In this document: positions 51,401-63,700 of the stretch, one piece after another | Layout: each line of letters begins with the position of its first letter | Numbering within the stretch: the first letter of the stretch is position 1 | Assembly: GCF_050948175.1 (NCBI RefSeq) | Contig: NC_135200.1 | Location: forward strand, 5,943,001-6,007,000 | Origin: Xylocopa sonorina | Lineage: Eukaryota; Arthropoda; Insecta; Hymenoptera; Apidae | Direction of reading: 5' to 3' | Length of the DNA: 64,000 nt | Notes under the pieces: generated by a model | The model's input: the letters and a program-made list of their open reading frames with translations, nothing else | Told to the model about the DNA's origin: nothing | The model's database searches: none | Program-made: the position numbers and the translations under genes

Positions 51401-54400
51401 AAGAATATATTTATTTTTACATTAGTTTAATACAAAGATAGACACACAAAGCATTGGAAATATAATTTAAGGATAGAATGAAAAATGATAAAGGCGTGCC
51501 ATAAAATTGAAATAATGAAAAAGTGCAATATATCCGGTAAAAAGAGGCTTATCACTTTAGTTCTAACTTTAATTGAATATTTTTCTTTCTTTCCTCCTTC
51601 CTTTCAGCTTTTTATATAAAATGATGATTATGATGAAATTCATAAATTAATATGCAAAATAAGTTACGATATCTTTGTTATAAGATGATTGATTCATAGC
51701 TTTGGCTAAACGTTTGCGTTTACCTTTTCTCCAGTTATTTACAATAATATTCACATACTTTATGGCACGATATTTCATATTATAACATTTCATGGAAATA
51801 GTTAATGAAGAACAAAGAAATTACGCACTTATAGGCTGTACATGTACGTCGTTCACCTTAATTGATATTTATGTTCTGAATTTAATTCTGTACTTCGTAC
51901 TCACATTTGTTGACACGTACGTATGAAGTAAATCACGTTACTTATTCACTTGCACGATTAATAATTTTATTTTTATTAAAATACTTCGCGTTATTTTCAT
52001 CCGCTTCGTAACAAGTCTTACTGGTGGAAATAGTGTCGCTAGATGGCGACACAAGTATCCTCCCATAATCGATCAGTTGCGTGGAACGCGTATGTGTTGA
52101 ATCATTATTACACTTAATGTTTGTGTGGACTCCAAGTTATCTTTTTATATCTTCTTTAAAATATTTTATATAAGTTTTCTTTCACCTGAAACACGAATCC
52201 TGGTAAAGTTACTTACAATTTTCGTACAGTCTTAATTACTTTATTACGTCTAGTTGTTGCAAACTTGTTTTTGTCGTTTTTGAAACTCGATTCCATTTGC
52301 CATCTCGCGCATTCAAGTTTCATACTACTCTTACTGCAATTATTATTTTATTTTTATCAAGTACAACAGTAGTCTTATTTAAAATATTTTTTTTTATTTT
52401 AAGATTTTATTATCATTTGTTAATTAAATACCGTTTTTGACTATTACAGGTCGATAACCGAATAGTTTCCTTCCAAAAATCTAACAGATCATTAGTAATC
52501 CGTCTAATTTGCCTCTCATTAATAAATTTTCAACCGTTTAGAAAGTAATAACCTAAATAAATGAAGATCCATTTGAATACTAGGGTGGATATGCTCAGCA
52601 CGGGCATTCAAATCTCTTAATCGCTTTCTGGGTAATCAATGTTGTGTGAGATCTAGCGTTCTAATAACGAAACACACTTTTCCCATCTACTAAATCAAGT
52701 TATTCATTTATTTAGTATTAAACTATAACGTCTATAATTATTTTATGAAGCTAGCTAGCTAACAAGTTTAAAAATCAACAGAACTTTTGCATTCATAACA
52801 TACCCGTGCTTTACATTCATACTGTAATATGTAACTGGTCTATAAACGAGTGTAAGTACTACTAATTAAAGATTACGTATTAAATATAATTACTAAGTTG
52901 TATAGTATTAATTAAAGTAGTTGGCAAATATAGATAATAATCTTACAAATATTACAGAACAATATAAAAGATTCAACTACGTAAATATACAACGTTAACA
53001 AATAACTGTAATTACAATCTAATTGCATGCATTCGAATGTTCGCAATGATTTTGGTTCACCTTTAATCTTCTTTACGGAATAATTTGATCAGACGTAGGT
53101 CGCGTGCTTTTGCGAGGAAGCCACGTAGGTAGAGAGTCAGCTTGTACTAACAGCTAGCCAACTATGGCTTAGGTATCGCGAAGAAATGGGAAGAAAAAAT
53201 TCTAGACGCGTGTCCGGTATCCTGTTGGTTCCGTTCGACCGCTGACACAATAGTACGTGCAGCCATGCTTCGAGTAATGGACGCTTTACTGGGTGGCTTC
53301 TACAATCGCATGCCCAGAATAATTAACAACCTATTAAGCCGTTTATGCGTCGCGAGGAGACGCGTGCCTCGGGCGTCTCTCTATTGTAATTTCTCTTTGT
53401 CGTCGCGAAATTTCGTTAGCTGACACTTACGTTAGAATCACAGTTTGTTCATATATTCATTTTTATGTCCTCGTACACAAGACGTTCCGTAATGTATGGA
53501 TAATACTAAGTGGGTTCAACAGTTTACTCAAGGCACATAAATAATAAAGCACTTTTGCTTCACGCTGCGTTTATCGAATGAAATATTGTGAAAAAGAAAT
53601 TGAAAATTATTCCTGATATTTGCTTATTCTTGTATTGAAAAATAAGTTTAATAACTTTATACCAGCAATGTTCATTAAAATAAGTTTCATGGAAGCTTTT
53701 TCCAACTAATTTTGTGTAACAATAATTGATATACGTAATTGAAAAAAAAGAATTTTTGTCTTGAAAATAACGGTTGTAACATTTAATAATTATATGGTAA
53801 TTTAAATTCAATCTATATTTCTTTTACAGTAAACAGTATAGTGTTTTTTGTATATAAAAAATAGAAAGTTAGTGATAAATTAACGTGTTTTAAAAATAAC
53901 AAAGTGCAGTAAAATAAAAAAGTATTTATAGTTCACTTCACTGTAGTTTAAATGACATAAACGTACGTACGTGAGAATATTATCGGTTACTAAGTAATTA
54001 GTCATAATTGCTCATATGTTCATGTCACGTTCGTTGCTCGTAGTTCAGACCCCGGCATGAAAACTTTCTGCATACCATAAAGCATATTATAACAAAATAT
54101 TGCTTCTGAAATGTTTTACACCTCCTTTTTGTCAATTTTAAAAAACAAACTACTAGTATAATTTTCATTTTTCTTCCATTTTGGAAGTATTTAACGTGCG
54201 ACACATAACTATACTGATTCTAACGTGTCATTTCTAATGCCTTCGAACAAGTAGCGATTCAAATTCGAATCCATTGAATTCACATCTTTGCAAAAAATTT
54301 TCTCAGTCGTGCTTGTAACAGTGTAAAAAAAAATAAAGGGAGAGAACGAGATAGAGAGAATTTCATTCCCCGTGACGTGCAATTTTATGGAATTCAAGAT

Positions 54401-54916
54401 AACTGTTACAGTTATCCATTACACGTAAGCGATGCTTTTTACATCTGAAAAACACGCGACGCGAAGCGTGGGGAGTATTAGTATACAACTAGACCGTAAT
54501 TAACTTTAATTACCTATTTAATGAATGGCGTAGCTAATTTAAATAATGGCACCACCATAACATACGCGCTTCCGGTTATTATAAATCTATGCGGTATTTT
54601 TTTTTTCTTCCATCGGTTTACTACAGCTGTGAATGAAACACTGTACAGTAACGAAATTTCTGGAAGAGAAGAGAATATATAGAACCTTTGCTCTCTGTTG
54701 CTCGTCGTATTTGTAAATAGTCGATTCTGATGCGTTTCTGTTTGGTTTCAGGTGACTTCCGGTATAAGCCGTTTGTAACTGGTGAGCCTGAGATTAAGTC
54801 CGTCCTTTTGGACGGAACGGAGGACTTCTTGGTTCTCGCCACTGACGGATTAACAGATTATTTGGAGCCAGGGGACATAGCGACCGCTCTCTACCATGAG
54901 ATACAACGAAATCCAA
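45410..54916 (+). CDS. PP2C-type protein phosphatase, PPM1E/PPM1F (POPX) class, 3' end not found (7 exons, first 365 aa)
   Basis: Exons: 45410-45588, 49235-49344, 49426-49637, 49730-49918, 50009-50152, 51069-51165 and 54752-54916. A Mn/Mg-dependent Ser/Thr phosphatase; POPX members dephosphorylate PAK and CaMKII. Visible motifs: RRKMED (147-152), FDGHAG (178-183, metal ligands), GGTTA (234-238), WVGDS (252-256), VLSVSRAIGDF (303-313) and ATDGLTD (340-346). The proline run LPPPPSTPLPQ lies before the catalytic domain. The N-terminal 130 residues are helical and less conserved, as in the family. The exon 2 donor is placed at 49345 (A|GTATTT); using the later GTAAAT at 49389 would leave a 37-base intron and break the frame. 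The final DN metal motif exon(s) should lie after 54916 but I could not find them before 64000. Two genes are nested antisense in introns 1 and 5. Confidence 0.9.
46229..47660 (-). CDS. Fatty-acid-binding protein / CRABP-like (4 exons, 135 aa), nested in PP2C intron 1
   Basis: Exons in coding order: 47660-47591, 47096-46924, 46657-46553 and 46288-46229; all GT/AG and in frame. It starts MTSIVGTYQHERNENLEEYFKAVG, the standard first-exon signature of intracellular lipid-binding proteins. Exon 2 has IPRKMMCMTRPQLEI, DDKWTIRTSS and the LTFTLGEEYEEHMP signature. Exon 3 is TTMDGDNLVTVSVG. Exon 4 ends AKRYFKRLS, keeping the R-x-Y/F carboxylate-binding motif. The four-exon layout and 135-aa length match the family. 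It carries fatty acids or retinoids in the cytosol. The start at 47660 has A at -3; the frame stays open upstream to an ATG at 47945, which would add 95 residues not known in the family. Confidence 0.88.
47661..47945 (-). other. In-frame open extension upstream of FABP start
   Basis: From an ATG at 47945 the frame runs without stop for 95 codons into the FABP ATG. The stretch is polar, rich in Asn, Gln, Ser, Glu and Arg, with no signal peptide or domain. It could be a real N-terminal extension, an upstream-initiated isoform, or an open 5'UTR by chance. Confidence 0.3.
47946..49234 (+). other. Remainder of PP2C intron 1
   Basis: AT-rich sequence between the FABP upstream region and PP2C exon 2. 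The minus-strand frame 48054-48413 has no family likeness. The FABP promoter is presumably within 47950-48500, where a GC-richer patch (48420-48500) is seen. No repeats of note. Confidence 0.4.
50173..50874 (-). CDS. CFAP299: CFAP299-like (C4orf22 family) protein, intronless, nested in PP2C intron 5 (233 aa)
   Basis: One uninterrupted ORF. Family features in order: YEEYLDSLVTFVDLGYLG near the start, RQLAELGYRCTGETLNEETF, a central MQELALRERSNR, IIFIRNL, then FEISGYIDFSERLK, WPCASDLAYYHWRT, FINVDPGAPSPG and HIILYDHLLRSKS at the end. These match cilia- and flagella-associated protein 299, linked to sperm flagella and spermatogenesis. Length agrees with the full-length family. In vertebrates the gene has several introns, so the single exon nested in a host intron fits origin by retroposition. 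Its stop codon is 20 bases from the donor of PP2C exon 5, so its 3'UTR must run antisense across that exon. Confidence 0.9.
   Translation of the reverse strand: MTEIGTQLDSDKRLLEFKTYEEYLDSLVTFVDLGYLGNLHVARQLAELGYRCTGETLNEETFYRRLKAVQDLLYPIYKPYILTSESVTPSGNLMQELALRERSNRLKIISTIIFIRNLTKLQFEISGYIDFSERLKKENWLPYFQENKKIWPCASDLAYYHWRTGKTCLNETSNYQPIIDPKLGLRFKHCHDRHFINVDPGAPSPGIYTTRLRIYNPGYEHIILYDHLLRSKS
51166..54751 (+). other. PP2C intron 6 (3.6 kb)
   Basis: Mostly AT-rich. A CpG-richer section lies at 53080-53420, and at 52033-52052 there is a short palindrome GTGTCGC-TAGATG-GCGACAC that includes AGATGGCG. No coding exon was recognised on either strand; the minus-strand frames 53560-53811 and 54209-54397 are AT-rich and featureless. 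Confidence 0.5.
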
Positions 54917-57900
54917 GTAAGTGCATAGTTATTTCACGTAGGTTGTTCAATCTAATTAGAACAGCGTTTGTTTAAGCCAGTTCTGCCGCTGCGCTGTTTT
55001 CTTAGGGAATTATTTAAATGTGTACTCTTGCTTGCTCGTTCAGTTCCCTATGCATACGAGAACGGTTCTTTTGTCATTTCTGGCCGCTTACGAGACGAGG
55101 TAGGCTTCGACAAAAGCTAGGCGCTTGTAGGTCGCTTTTCTTATGGAAAGTAAAAATTAAGTTATATTCTTCGGAATAGTCTAAAAGCGATGCAAAGTTA
55201 GAATGGAGGTCATATATTTATATATACTTTAGACTTTCAAATATGAACATTTGGAGATAGCTTATCTATATTTATCATCACACGATGAATTACCCTGTGG
55301 TTTGCATAAATGAAGACAAATCTTGAACTGTCAATTGTATTTCTATGCAAACAGTTGTCAGGAACTGCAATCTTGATTAACAGTTTTTGTTTTATGAATC
55401 ATATGCGAGTGTTTCACTTTTTTCATTATACGAGATTAGTGTCGAGATCAAGTGTACTGTATAAGTACAAAACAGTTCATAAATATCTCGAGGAAGAGAT
55501 GTATTTTTAAACAGAGTTGAGAGAGAGATAATACAAATCAAGATAGTATTTTCCAGTATAATCGAACCTTGATCGAGTAGCTTCGAACAGCTATAAGTAA
55601 TTTAACTAGATTTTCCTTCACTAACTTTTAATATCTATCAATTGTAACACAAATGGTTAGCAGTGTGAACATTAAAGGTTTTCACAGCTAATGTTTCACA
55701 TATGATTATTTTTTGTTTATAATGTTGAACTCGAATAAAATTGAAATATTACATAACGTAATACGATTAATGGAATTAATAAATAGTTTTATCATTTGGA
55801 AAGCTGTATCTGGGATAACAGACATTTTTATATAGTATTTACAGCGTACTGCAGAGGTATACAACTTGTTACATTACTCAATAGTGACTACTAAAAAAGA
55901 CAAACAATATTAGCATTTTTTTAATTAATGTATCGCTTAAAGCACATATGGGCACGAGTTTAGTGTTCTGAAACGTTTAATTGATGGTCTTTGTGTACGT
56001 AATAAATCTCTTAGCTACTCAAGGATCTTGATTATATGTAGCAGAACAAATTTGATAATTGCAGAAATTTCTTCAATTAAAACGAAAAGGCAACTATCCG
56101 TGAAGGTTTAGAAATTTGTTGAAGTATAATAAATATGATTTATCTTACAAAGATACAGAGAAGAAACTGCGTAATACACATCACGAACGTTAGATATGAC
56201 AATCGTTAATTATTTGCCTTGCATCTATAGTTTTCCCTTTTACAACAAATTTAAATATACGTACAAAAATCTACTATTTACTATAATAATAGTTTTAGGA
56301 TAAATTTCCAGCAAAAATATACTCTGAAAAATTATTTAACAATATTAGTAGATCATTCGGTTATAATTTGATTGATTTAGAAGAAAATGGGTCGTAAATG
56401 TTGAAACTTCCTCGTTAAAATAGAACTCGAAAGAAATTGTACAGAATTTGAATAAGAACAGGTTTTATTTCGACACGATTTCGACTCGTTCCATCGCTGC
56501 CATGAAAATCAAGAGAAAATTATGCATTTCTGTATTCGCGAAGCGTGCTTAGTTATGTTCCATTAATTTGGCTGAACTATCGCCGAGACACGGAGAAAAT
56601 TTCCATATCACGAATGGAGCAATCGAAGCGGATAATTATAGAGTCGTGGTGGAACAGATCCACGTGAAATAATCAGGGCACATTAAACCGTTATTAAATC
56701 GATTAGATTTATATGTCTCTTAATCGATGAGCAAGAATTATGCTAATCTGGATACAGATTCACTCATTGTCTGATAGTAACGTGTCAGCAGTTCGTTTCA
56801 GCTAAATAATGATTAACTTCACGAAGGAGTACAGAAAATTGATGATGAAGTTATAAAGTTAAGCACCTGAAAAGAAATTTTTTTAGTGGAGCTGTTCGCT
56901 CTATGAACGATTCGTGTGCGTGTAGATATTACAGTTGCTTAATCGTTTCATAGTTATTAATCACAGTCGCACTTTCGTTACGAAGTGATCGTCTTAAAAG
57001 CATTGTAAAAAATATTTTCTTAAAATGCTTAGGTAGGCATTACCATTAGAATAACAAAAGGCAACTTTCGCGTACTATTTCGAATAGCAAGCGAAACATT
57101 TTGATTTCTCGATTCTAATCTTTTGCATACGCTTAGCAGAAATTCCAGTAGGTACCTAGGTTTCATAGTCGGAAAACTATTTTATAATTGCCGTGTTCCT
57201 ATTTAAATCGATAGCATAGAAGCCTGTGGGTATCGTAACGATACTCGCATTATTTTCACGATAGACCTGTGTAGGCTTGTTGAAATAGTTTCGTCGAGTG
57301 GACAGATTACAGATCTCTCGATATTCCAGGGATTGTCGAACAATAGACGAAAGATGGGTATCCGATCGTTCGAGAAAGTAAGCTGTCCCGTGAAGAATTT
57401 CGCGTTGGAAAAGACGAATCTGGTAATGACTGGTACTCTTTAGAAGCGGCTGCCAACAAACTGTGTCCAGTCTTTCTTCATGGCGCTGTCATGCTCTGCT
57501 TCTTGTTGCTTCAGGGACGGAGATCGGAATAAATTGCTTGGCACTCGTTTCGTGAACATTCTTTCTTCCCGGAGAAAAGTTTCTCCGCCTCTATTCGCCA
57601 TGGAAATTCCATCGACGAAAGTTCGTCGGCCATTATTGTCTGGTGTCCGATCGTTTCGCGTATTACTATCACTCTTCCCTCGACACTTGTCGCATTCGCG
57701 AATTGCGTTTGAATAATTTTCCAGTTCAAATAGATTGGAAGTAAAAATATTTCAGATTCTTAAAGTGCCTCGCGCAATAAAGTATCGTTAATGAAATTCT
57801 GTTGAAAACCGTATGCACGCGACTTTTAAACGCGTGGCTTTCAAGCATCGAGCATAATCGATAACGAACGATAATCCAGTGGAACGAAACAAAATACACA

Positions 57901-59990
57901 GTCGTTGGATTAACTCGTTAACAAAGCGAAATGGAACTGGACGCTGAAGCGAGGGAATCTCGTTGGCAAAGTTTGCCCAATTCCATGATCGAGCTGCAAT
58001 TGGGCCAGTTGGTTCTCTGTAAATTGCTCGAATTCCCATTGTCGGGATTCTATTCGAGAGGGTCAAGCCTCGACACAATACCGATTCCTAGGCCTAATTG
58101 CAGGAGCGTGTTGCGGGCACGTGGCATACGAACACATCGTTGCTTCCTTCGTAGGATATTTAACATCACTTCATCTACTGATAGAGTTAAGTGTATCGTA
58201 TACAACGCTCGAACAGATTCAACTAGAAATTTCAATTCCATTTCTTGTCTCTGCGTCACGATTAATTGTTTTTGGATCTCGATTTTTTAATTTACGACAA
58301 ATACGAGGATAGCGTAGTGGTTTGAAAATCAGTACTTTATTATCGCATTCGCGTTTGGAAAGTTGCCAGCCGCGTAGTTAGCGCCGGTTTTCACAATATT
58401 CATAACTCAACGAACCGTATGTTAAACAGATGGAAATTGGTAAAAGCATGTTCAAGTTGAACCCATCGCTAGATGGAACACCGGCTGCACTCTGGCCGAG
58501 CGCAATTACCTACGCTCGAACTGACGCGATCACGGCGGAGAATTTTTGATCAGCCATGGAACACTTACTTCTGGCTATTTCACATTTTCTAAGATTCATT
58601 AGGTGGATAAAATCGCGGTAGGTTGTATAGCGGCAGACACGTTAATTATTTAGATAATGAAAGCACCGTATTTGCCGCGCGCGTGAAAGTTCTCTCACTG
58701 TATCTTTGAAAAAGCCGCCGTTCGGACGTTTTCGGCCCCGAAAATTTCGCGTTCTCGTTACGCGTGCTAAACTTACAAAGTATAAGAAAAAAATCAACTT
58801 TTTCAATAACTAAATGAATGTTTGAATAAGTAATATATTGTAGCAGAGTGTAGCAAGTGTCGTAACATTTACACCAACGGAGAATGAATTTATATCGAAT
58901 AATTTCTAAACGTAATGCGGAAATCATCGAACCGGACATTTTATACGTTACCATCTGATATGTATATGGATCGGGCCTATAGTTATTTCGTGCAGGATGA
59001 AAAGCAACGTTGCGATGCAATCGATGCGATGCAGGAGAGCCGCATTGCAGCATCCCTGGATGGTGTATGATTGAGGAACGAAATAAAATTGAAAGGCGGC
59101 TTGCACGCTCGAGAGGGAAAAAGATGGAAATGTCTGAACCAGCATGGCCGTCGAGTGCATCCTAGGAGGAAGAGCCACGGTGGCACATAAAGCTCTCCCT
59201 CGTAGAACAGAGACTCCAGATGCGAAGGGAAAAAATTGTTAGATTTATACGGCCTCGTTTTTATCCAAATAACGTTTGTATCTGCCGCTGTCTGTATCTG
59301 TCAATAGACTGGGACACGTTTAATATTGACAAAGTGCATACGACTTAATGTGGAATGAATTTTAATGTATACAAACTGGGAGTGATGCCTTTACGTGTGT
59401 GTACAACTGATGGAACTGATTTTTCTTTCTTTTTTTTTTATCGTTAGGAAAACGGTATTCCTTAATTATTACCATCGATCTGTCATCGCCTCATTTCACT
59501 TTGACGAATCATCCTTTATGTCCTCATTTTTCTTCCTGTACAAGGAAAAAAATTATGATTGATCGCAGTTTTTGTTTGGATGAGACGAGCAGGAACGTAT
59601 AATTGGTGTCCGTCCTGCAAGAAGGAAGAAGAAAAACCAGTTCGTGCAGAAAGAAAACTGAGAAAAATTGTATTAAAATTTATTGGTTCTAATTAATTAT
59701 GAATCAATCATAATGGAAACAAATGTTGTAGCATCAGTATTTGCATACTACAGCTTCTATTTATAGTTTAACATATCGTTCCTAGCACAATTGTCGTGAC
59801 ACATAGTTCATACCCAACATTTTTATCAGTTTAGAAGAATTACTTTTTTCTGACCCAAGAAGATGAACAATTCCCAATTTAAAAAAAAAAAGAAGGAAAA
59901 TAGGCTCTTTCAAAATAACAGTATACTATATATTTGACCTGGTAAAAGTTGCGAATGTAAGCGTTTCAGCATTTTCGTGAGCCACCGCGC
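54917..59990. other. Downstream region of PP2C exon 7, no exon identified
   Basis: The frame of the PP2C gene must continue after 54916, but no exon encoding the expected final DN-containing helix was seen. The section 57280-59200 is richer in CpG and carries overlapping open frames on both strands (for example 57931-58290 and 58646-59053), none resembling known proteins. It may be a long intron with regulatory sequence. Confidence 0.4.
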
Positions 59991-60030
59991 ATCGTTTGAA
60001 ACTGTTTAGAACGAGTCACCGCGGTTATAG

Positions 60031-60080
60031 AGTGAGAGGGAGAGAGGGGAGAGGGAGGGAGAGAAAAAAAAGTAAAAAAA
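60031..60080. repeat. Purine-rich GA/A tract
   Basis: Nearly pure A/G run (GAGAGGGAGAGAGGGGAGAG and on through AAAAAAAAG). It lies within the CpG-rich promoter and may have a structural or GAGA-factor role. Confidence 0.7.
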
Positions 60081-60302
60081 TGGTTCATAAATTTCCCGGA
60101 AACTTTTCGATTCGACACGGTGTTCTTGCAGAGCCGCCGGGACTCCAGCCTGCGCCGTGGCCCCGTGTGCCTACCTCTTCCTTCGTCCTCGGGCAAAAGA
60201 GTCGATGCCTACGGATCCTCCGACCATTCGCTCGTTCGTCATTCGTTCGTGAAGTCGTCTGACAGAGACCATACCCGGCAATTCTCATTTCTCCGTCGGC
60301 CG

Positions 60303-60336
60303 CGCACGCACGCACGCACGCACGCACACACACACG
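60303..60336. repeat. (GCAC)n/(CA)n microsatellite
   Basis: About six GCAC units followed by several CA units, within the CpG-rich candidate 5'UTR exon. Confidence 0.9.
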
Positions 60337-60730
60337 CTTGCAACCCCTTCCGGTGATCGGCGATCCGTCGATTCCGCGATTTCCGTGAACGTACCCAGCG
60401 CGCACTATCCGATAAGCTCGCGTACGCGATTACCGACCGATAAACTCCCGATCGAGCAGCCCAGGCTTTTTCCGCGTCTCGAAGTTCACTCGCAGACGCG
60501 AAACAGAGTTCGTAGATCCTTGTTCGACATTTCGCGGCTTTCCATTAAATAATAATCGTCCTCGTTCGAGTTGTTCGACACGTAGGAGCGAACAGTTTCG
60601 GCCGGGAGAAATTGCTCGCCGCTCTCGAGTTCAGTGTTTCACAGAGTGATTTATAGTGCTCTCCGATACGGGAGAAAAGAAGAGGATATCGTCCGCGTAG
60701 ATCGTTCCTGACGAGCGTTGCGTTTTATCG

Positions 60731-63700
60731 GTGAGTCTTGATCGTTGCAGAAATAACAGTAACGTTAATGTTGTTTCCTACAATTTCTTCACCCGAATTC
60801 AATCGAGTCTCGATTCTTTTTAAATTTACACTAATGGCTTAACTCCATCTCGTTAACGTTTTAATGTACTTTTTGGCATTTCCATTTTCAGATACGTATA
60901 CGATAAAATATTGTAAATCTATAAATGTTGGAAATGGATTAGTGTAAAATCCGAGTTTTCTTAAATCTTACATTTCTACAAAGCTTGTTCAAATAATGTA
61001 ACATAAATTTCATTAGTGTATTTCTTGATTTTCACAAAAATTACATAAAATTTCATATGAAACTCATTTTCCTAATTAATACTCTTGAAACGGGCAAAAA
61101 AGAATACTAGAGAACTTTGTTCCCTGGTACCGTTGCGGAGTTCGCTCGATCGCAATCGGTCGAAAGATTGCGCTAAAAGGCTTCCTTCTGATGTCACTTC
61201 CTCCTGTGAATGAACGCGCGCCGTTTCAACCGATAAGCCGCTGTTTTCCTTCCTTTTAGTCGCTGTAATTACATCAACCTGCATTTCTTTCACGGTGCAT
61301 TCTTCAAAAGTATTTTGTAGCGACATTCTATTTAATAAGTTTTAGTTTCTGTGAAAATTAACTCGATACGTATTTTCCAATCAATTTTATCGATGGGTTA
61401 AGCCAATGTACAGATCATAAAAAGGTATAACGAAACGCAACAAGTATTCTCAGCTTTTCTTCCTGTTATGAGTGTTGATTTTGTAATTAATATCTGTGAC
61501 ACTCGACGAACACTGTTCCTTCCTATTTCGTATTCCACGATCGTGCAAAGGGCATGCAATTATGTGCTTGTGTACGCGTGACGCGAATAATATGTTAGCG
61601 TGCCTGACGTTTCTTGACACCTGCGCTTCTTTTTGTTCTATCTTAAGAAATAACAGTCGAATTAAATCGACCGAGCTTAAATCGAACTTAAATGTTATTT
61701 GCATCGTAATAATTGATAAAAATTTCTTTCGATTTTGTAGTATAACATCTGATTACTTAAAGAAAATGTTGCAGCACAATGAGGAAGATACAGTATAGCG
61801 TAGAGGTATACGTATAATACGTGCGAAATAAAAATTAGTACAATCGTTGGAAGAATTTCTTGCGATACCGACCAAATGCGTTCTCTCCCATGATTAACAC
61901 TAAACGGTTAACTGTTCAAGGGAAACGTTTCAGTTCTGACGTAACTCATTGTTCCGTGCGTTCCCCGGCGTTTAAACGAAGATAAATTTTTGGAAGTCGC
62001 TAGTACGAAAGGAAGAGAAACGCGAGGAGGAATCATCGTCGTGTGAAATATATTTTCTCACCATGAGAATGTTGGCCGTTCATTGAAAGGAGCCCGGAAA
62101 TCTCTTTCTCCGCGAAACTCCTGTACAGTCGTCTGTGAAAATATACTTCTCGGTCACGAACCATGTAATTATCGCAGCCGTTCGTAGACGGAACGTTAGC
62201 GGAACTCTTTTCGGTTCTAACAGCGTTGATTAGCTTTTCTTTGTTGTTGCCTTTCTGAAAATGCCTAGAAAAATAGCCAGCCACGTAACTTTTCCCTTGT
62301 TTTATGCCTGGAAACTTGGAGCTGGGTTGTTTAATGCGTTCTTCCCATCGCGTTGATTAGGAAAAATATTGCGAGAAAAGAACATTCCTGGGGAACTTGA
62401 GAAAAGTTGCTTCCTTTCGCATCTTCTATTTTTATTGGACTTTTACGTGATCTCGAATCGTTCTATGAAATGATCATAATCTTAAAGTAAAACGAGTAAA
62501 AGCCACGGTTAATATCATTATCGCGTAATGGACGCCAAAACGCGAGCGTGCCCGCAGATCGTTTGCGCGCATCTTGTTATGCAAATGCTTCCAATTTAGC
62601 AATCTCGCAGTAAACACCGGCAAAGGAACGCGTGCATCCCTTTTCGCGTTTCACTCCTGCTCGTCCTTTGAAGGGAAATCAGTACGGCTGGGCTGACGAG
62701 GTCTGCGCTCGTAATCATTTTAGTCGTTTGTAACGGGCAAGCGGCGCGAGGCACGGTTTTCGCGGGAGGAAGGGAAACACCGGGTCGTGTAATGAGAGAC
62801 GTAAAAGTGGTAAACATGGCCACTTTAACCAGACGCGCGTTTCTTCCGCTTCTTTGTTGCGCCCTTTATTTTTTAATGTAGAGCCCAGCCAGCGGCGGCC
62901 GTAGACGGGGACAGCGACAGGCCACCCTTCTCTTTTCCACCGCTTTCCCTACCGTTAATCCGCGCCAGGCCCTTTCTCCTTGCTTCCCCTTCCATAAATA
63001 TGCAGATGACTTTTAATTAGACGCACTCGGAATTCACCGCACGCTCGTCGTCCACTTGCAGCTGCACTTTAGACGCCGCCCGCGGTGTCACTCGCCGCTC
63101 GTTTCTCTTGTTTTCATTACGCCGACATTAAAGCATCCACGCGAGCCCAACCGTAGGACCAGCGCGACCAAATCTTCCCGACTGTTTCGCGTCGGTCTCG
63201 CCTCTCGCCTACCTTTTTGCCCCGGTTGCCATCTTGGCTGCGTAACTCGGTTAGCGCCGCTACCGCTACCGCTACCGGCGAACAATGGCTGCCGAATTTT
63301 CTTTCCTCTTTACTGACTTTTTACAGCAATAATATATTAGTTTCTGGTTAACGTTGCGGATGTTAACAGCTGTTTCATGTGTCGGTGCGTTCTAGAGATT
63401 CTTGCATTCCTTGCTACACCTAGCGATTCCAAGCTCCTTTCTAGTATAAACAGGAGAGTTGATTGAAATGTCACGAATGCAAACGTGCTCTAATTAATTG
63501 TATCACATGTAGGTTGAACGAAAGGTTGTCACGTTTTTCTCTCATTGGATACCGTTATGCTACTACTGTCAGAAAAATTAAATCATTCACTCGATAATAT
63601 GACCTCCGTTAGTCTACATTACTCTCAACGTGACGCGGCAATCCACGTAAATCGTTGCTCGTAACTCCCCATTTGTTTTCTAGAACTGGATACATTTATC

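Larger units (their letters stand above)
60000..60730 (+). promoter_or_regulatory. Promoter and probable 5'UTR exon of a further plus-strand gene
   Basis: A strongly CpG-rich segment begins with a purine tract (60031-60080) and a (GCAC/CA)n microsatellite (60303-60336). It ends at a consensus donor, TTTATCG|GTGAGT, at 60730/60731. No long ORF starts before the donor, so this looks like a non-coding first exon. The product is unknown because no coding exon is recognised before the window ends. Confidence 0.45.

Noticed and set aside
57931..58290. 119-aa plus-strand ORF downstream of the PP2C gene
   Set aside because: No PP2C C-terminal motifs, no domain, and overlapping frames on the other strand.
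58316..58345. ATAGCGTAGTGGTTTGAAAATC resembling a tRNA 5' part
   Set aside because: No acceptor stem or T-loop (GGTTCRA) follows at the right distance.
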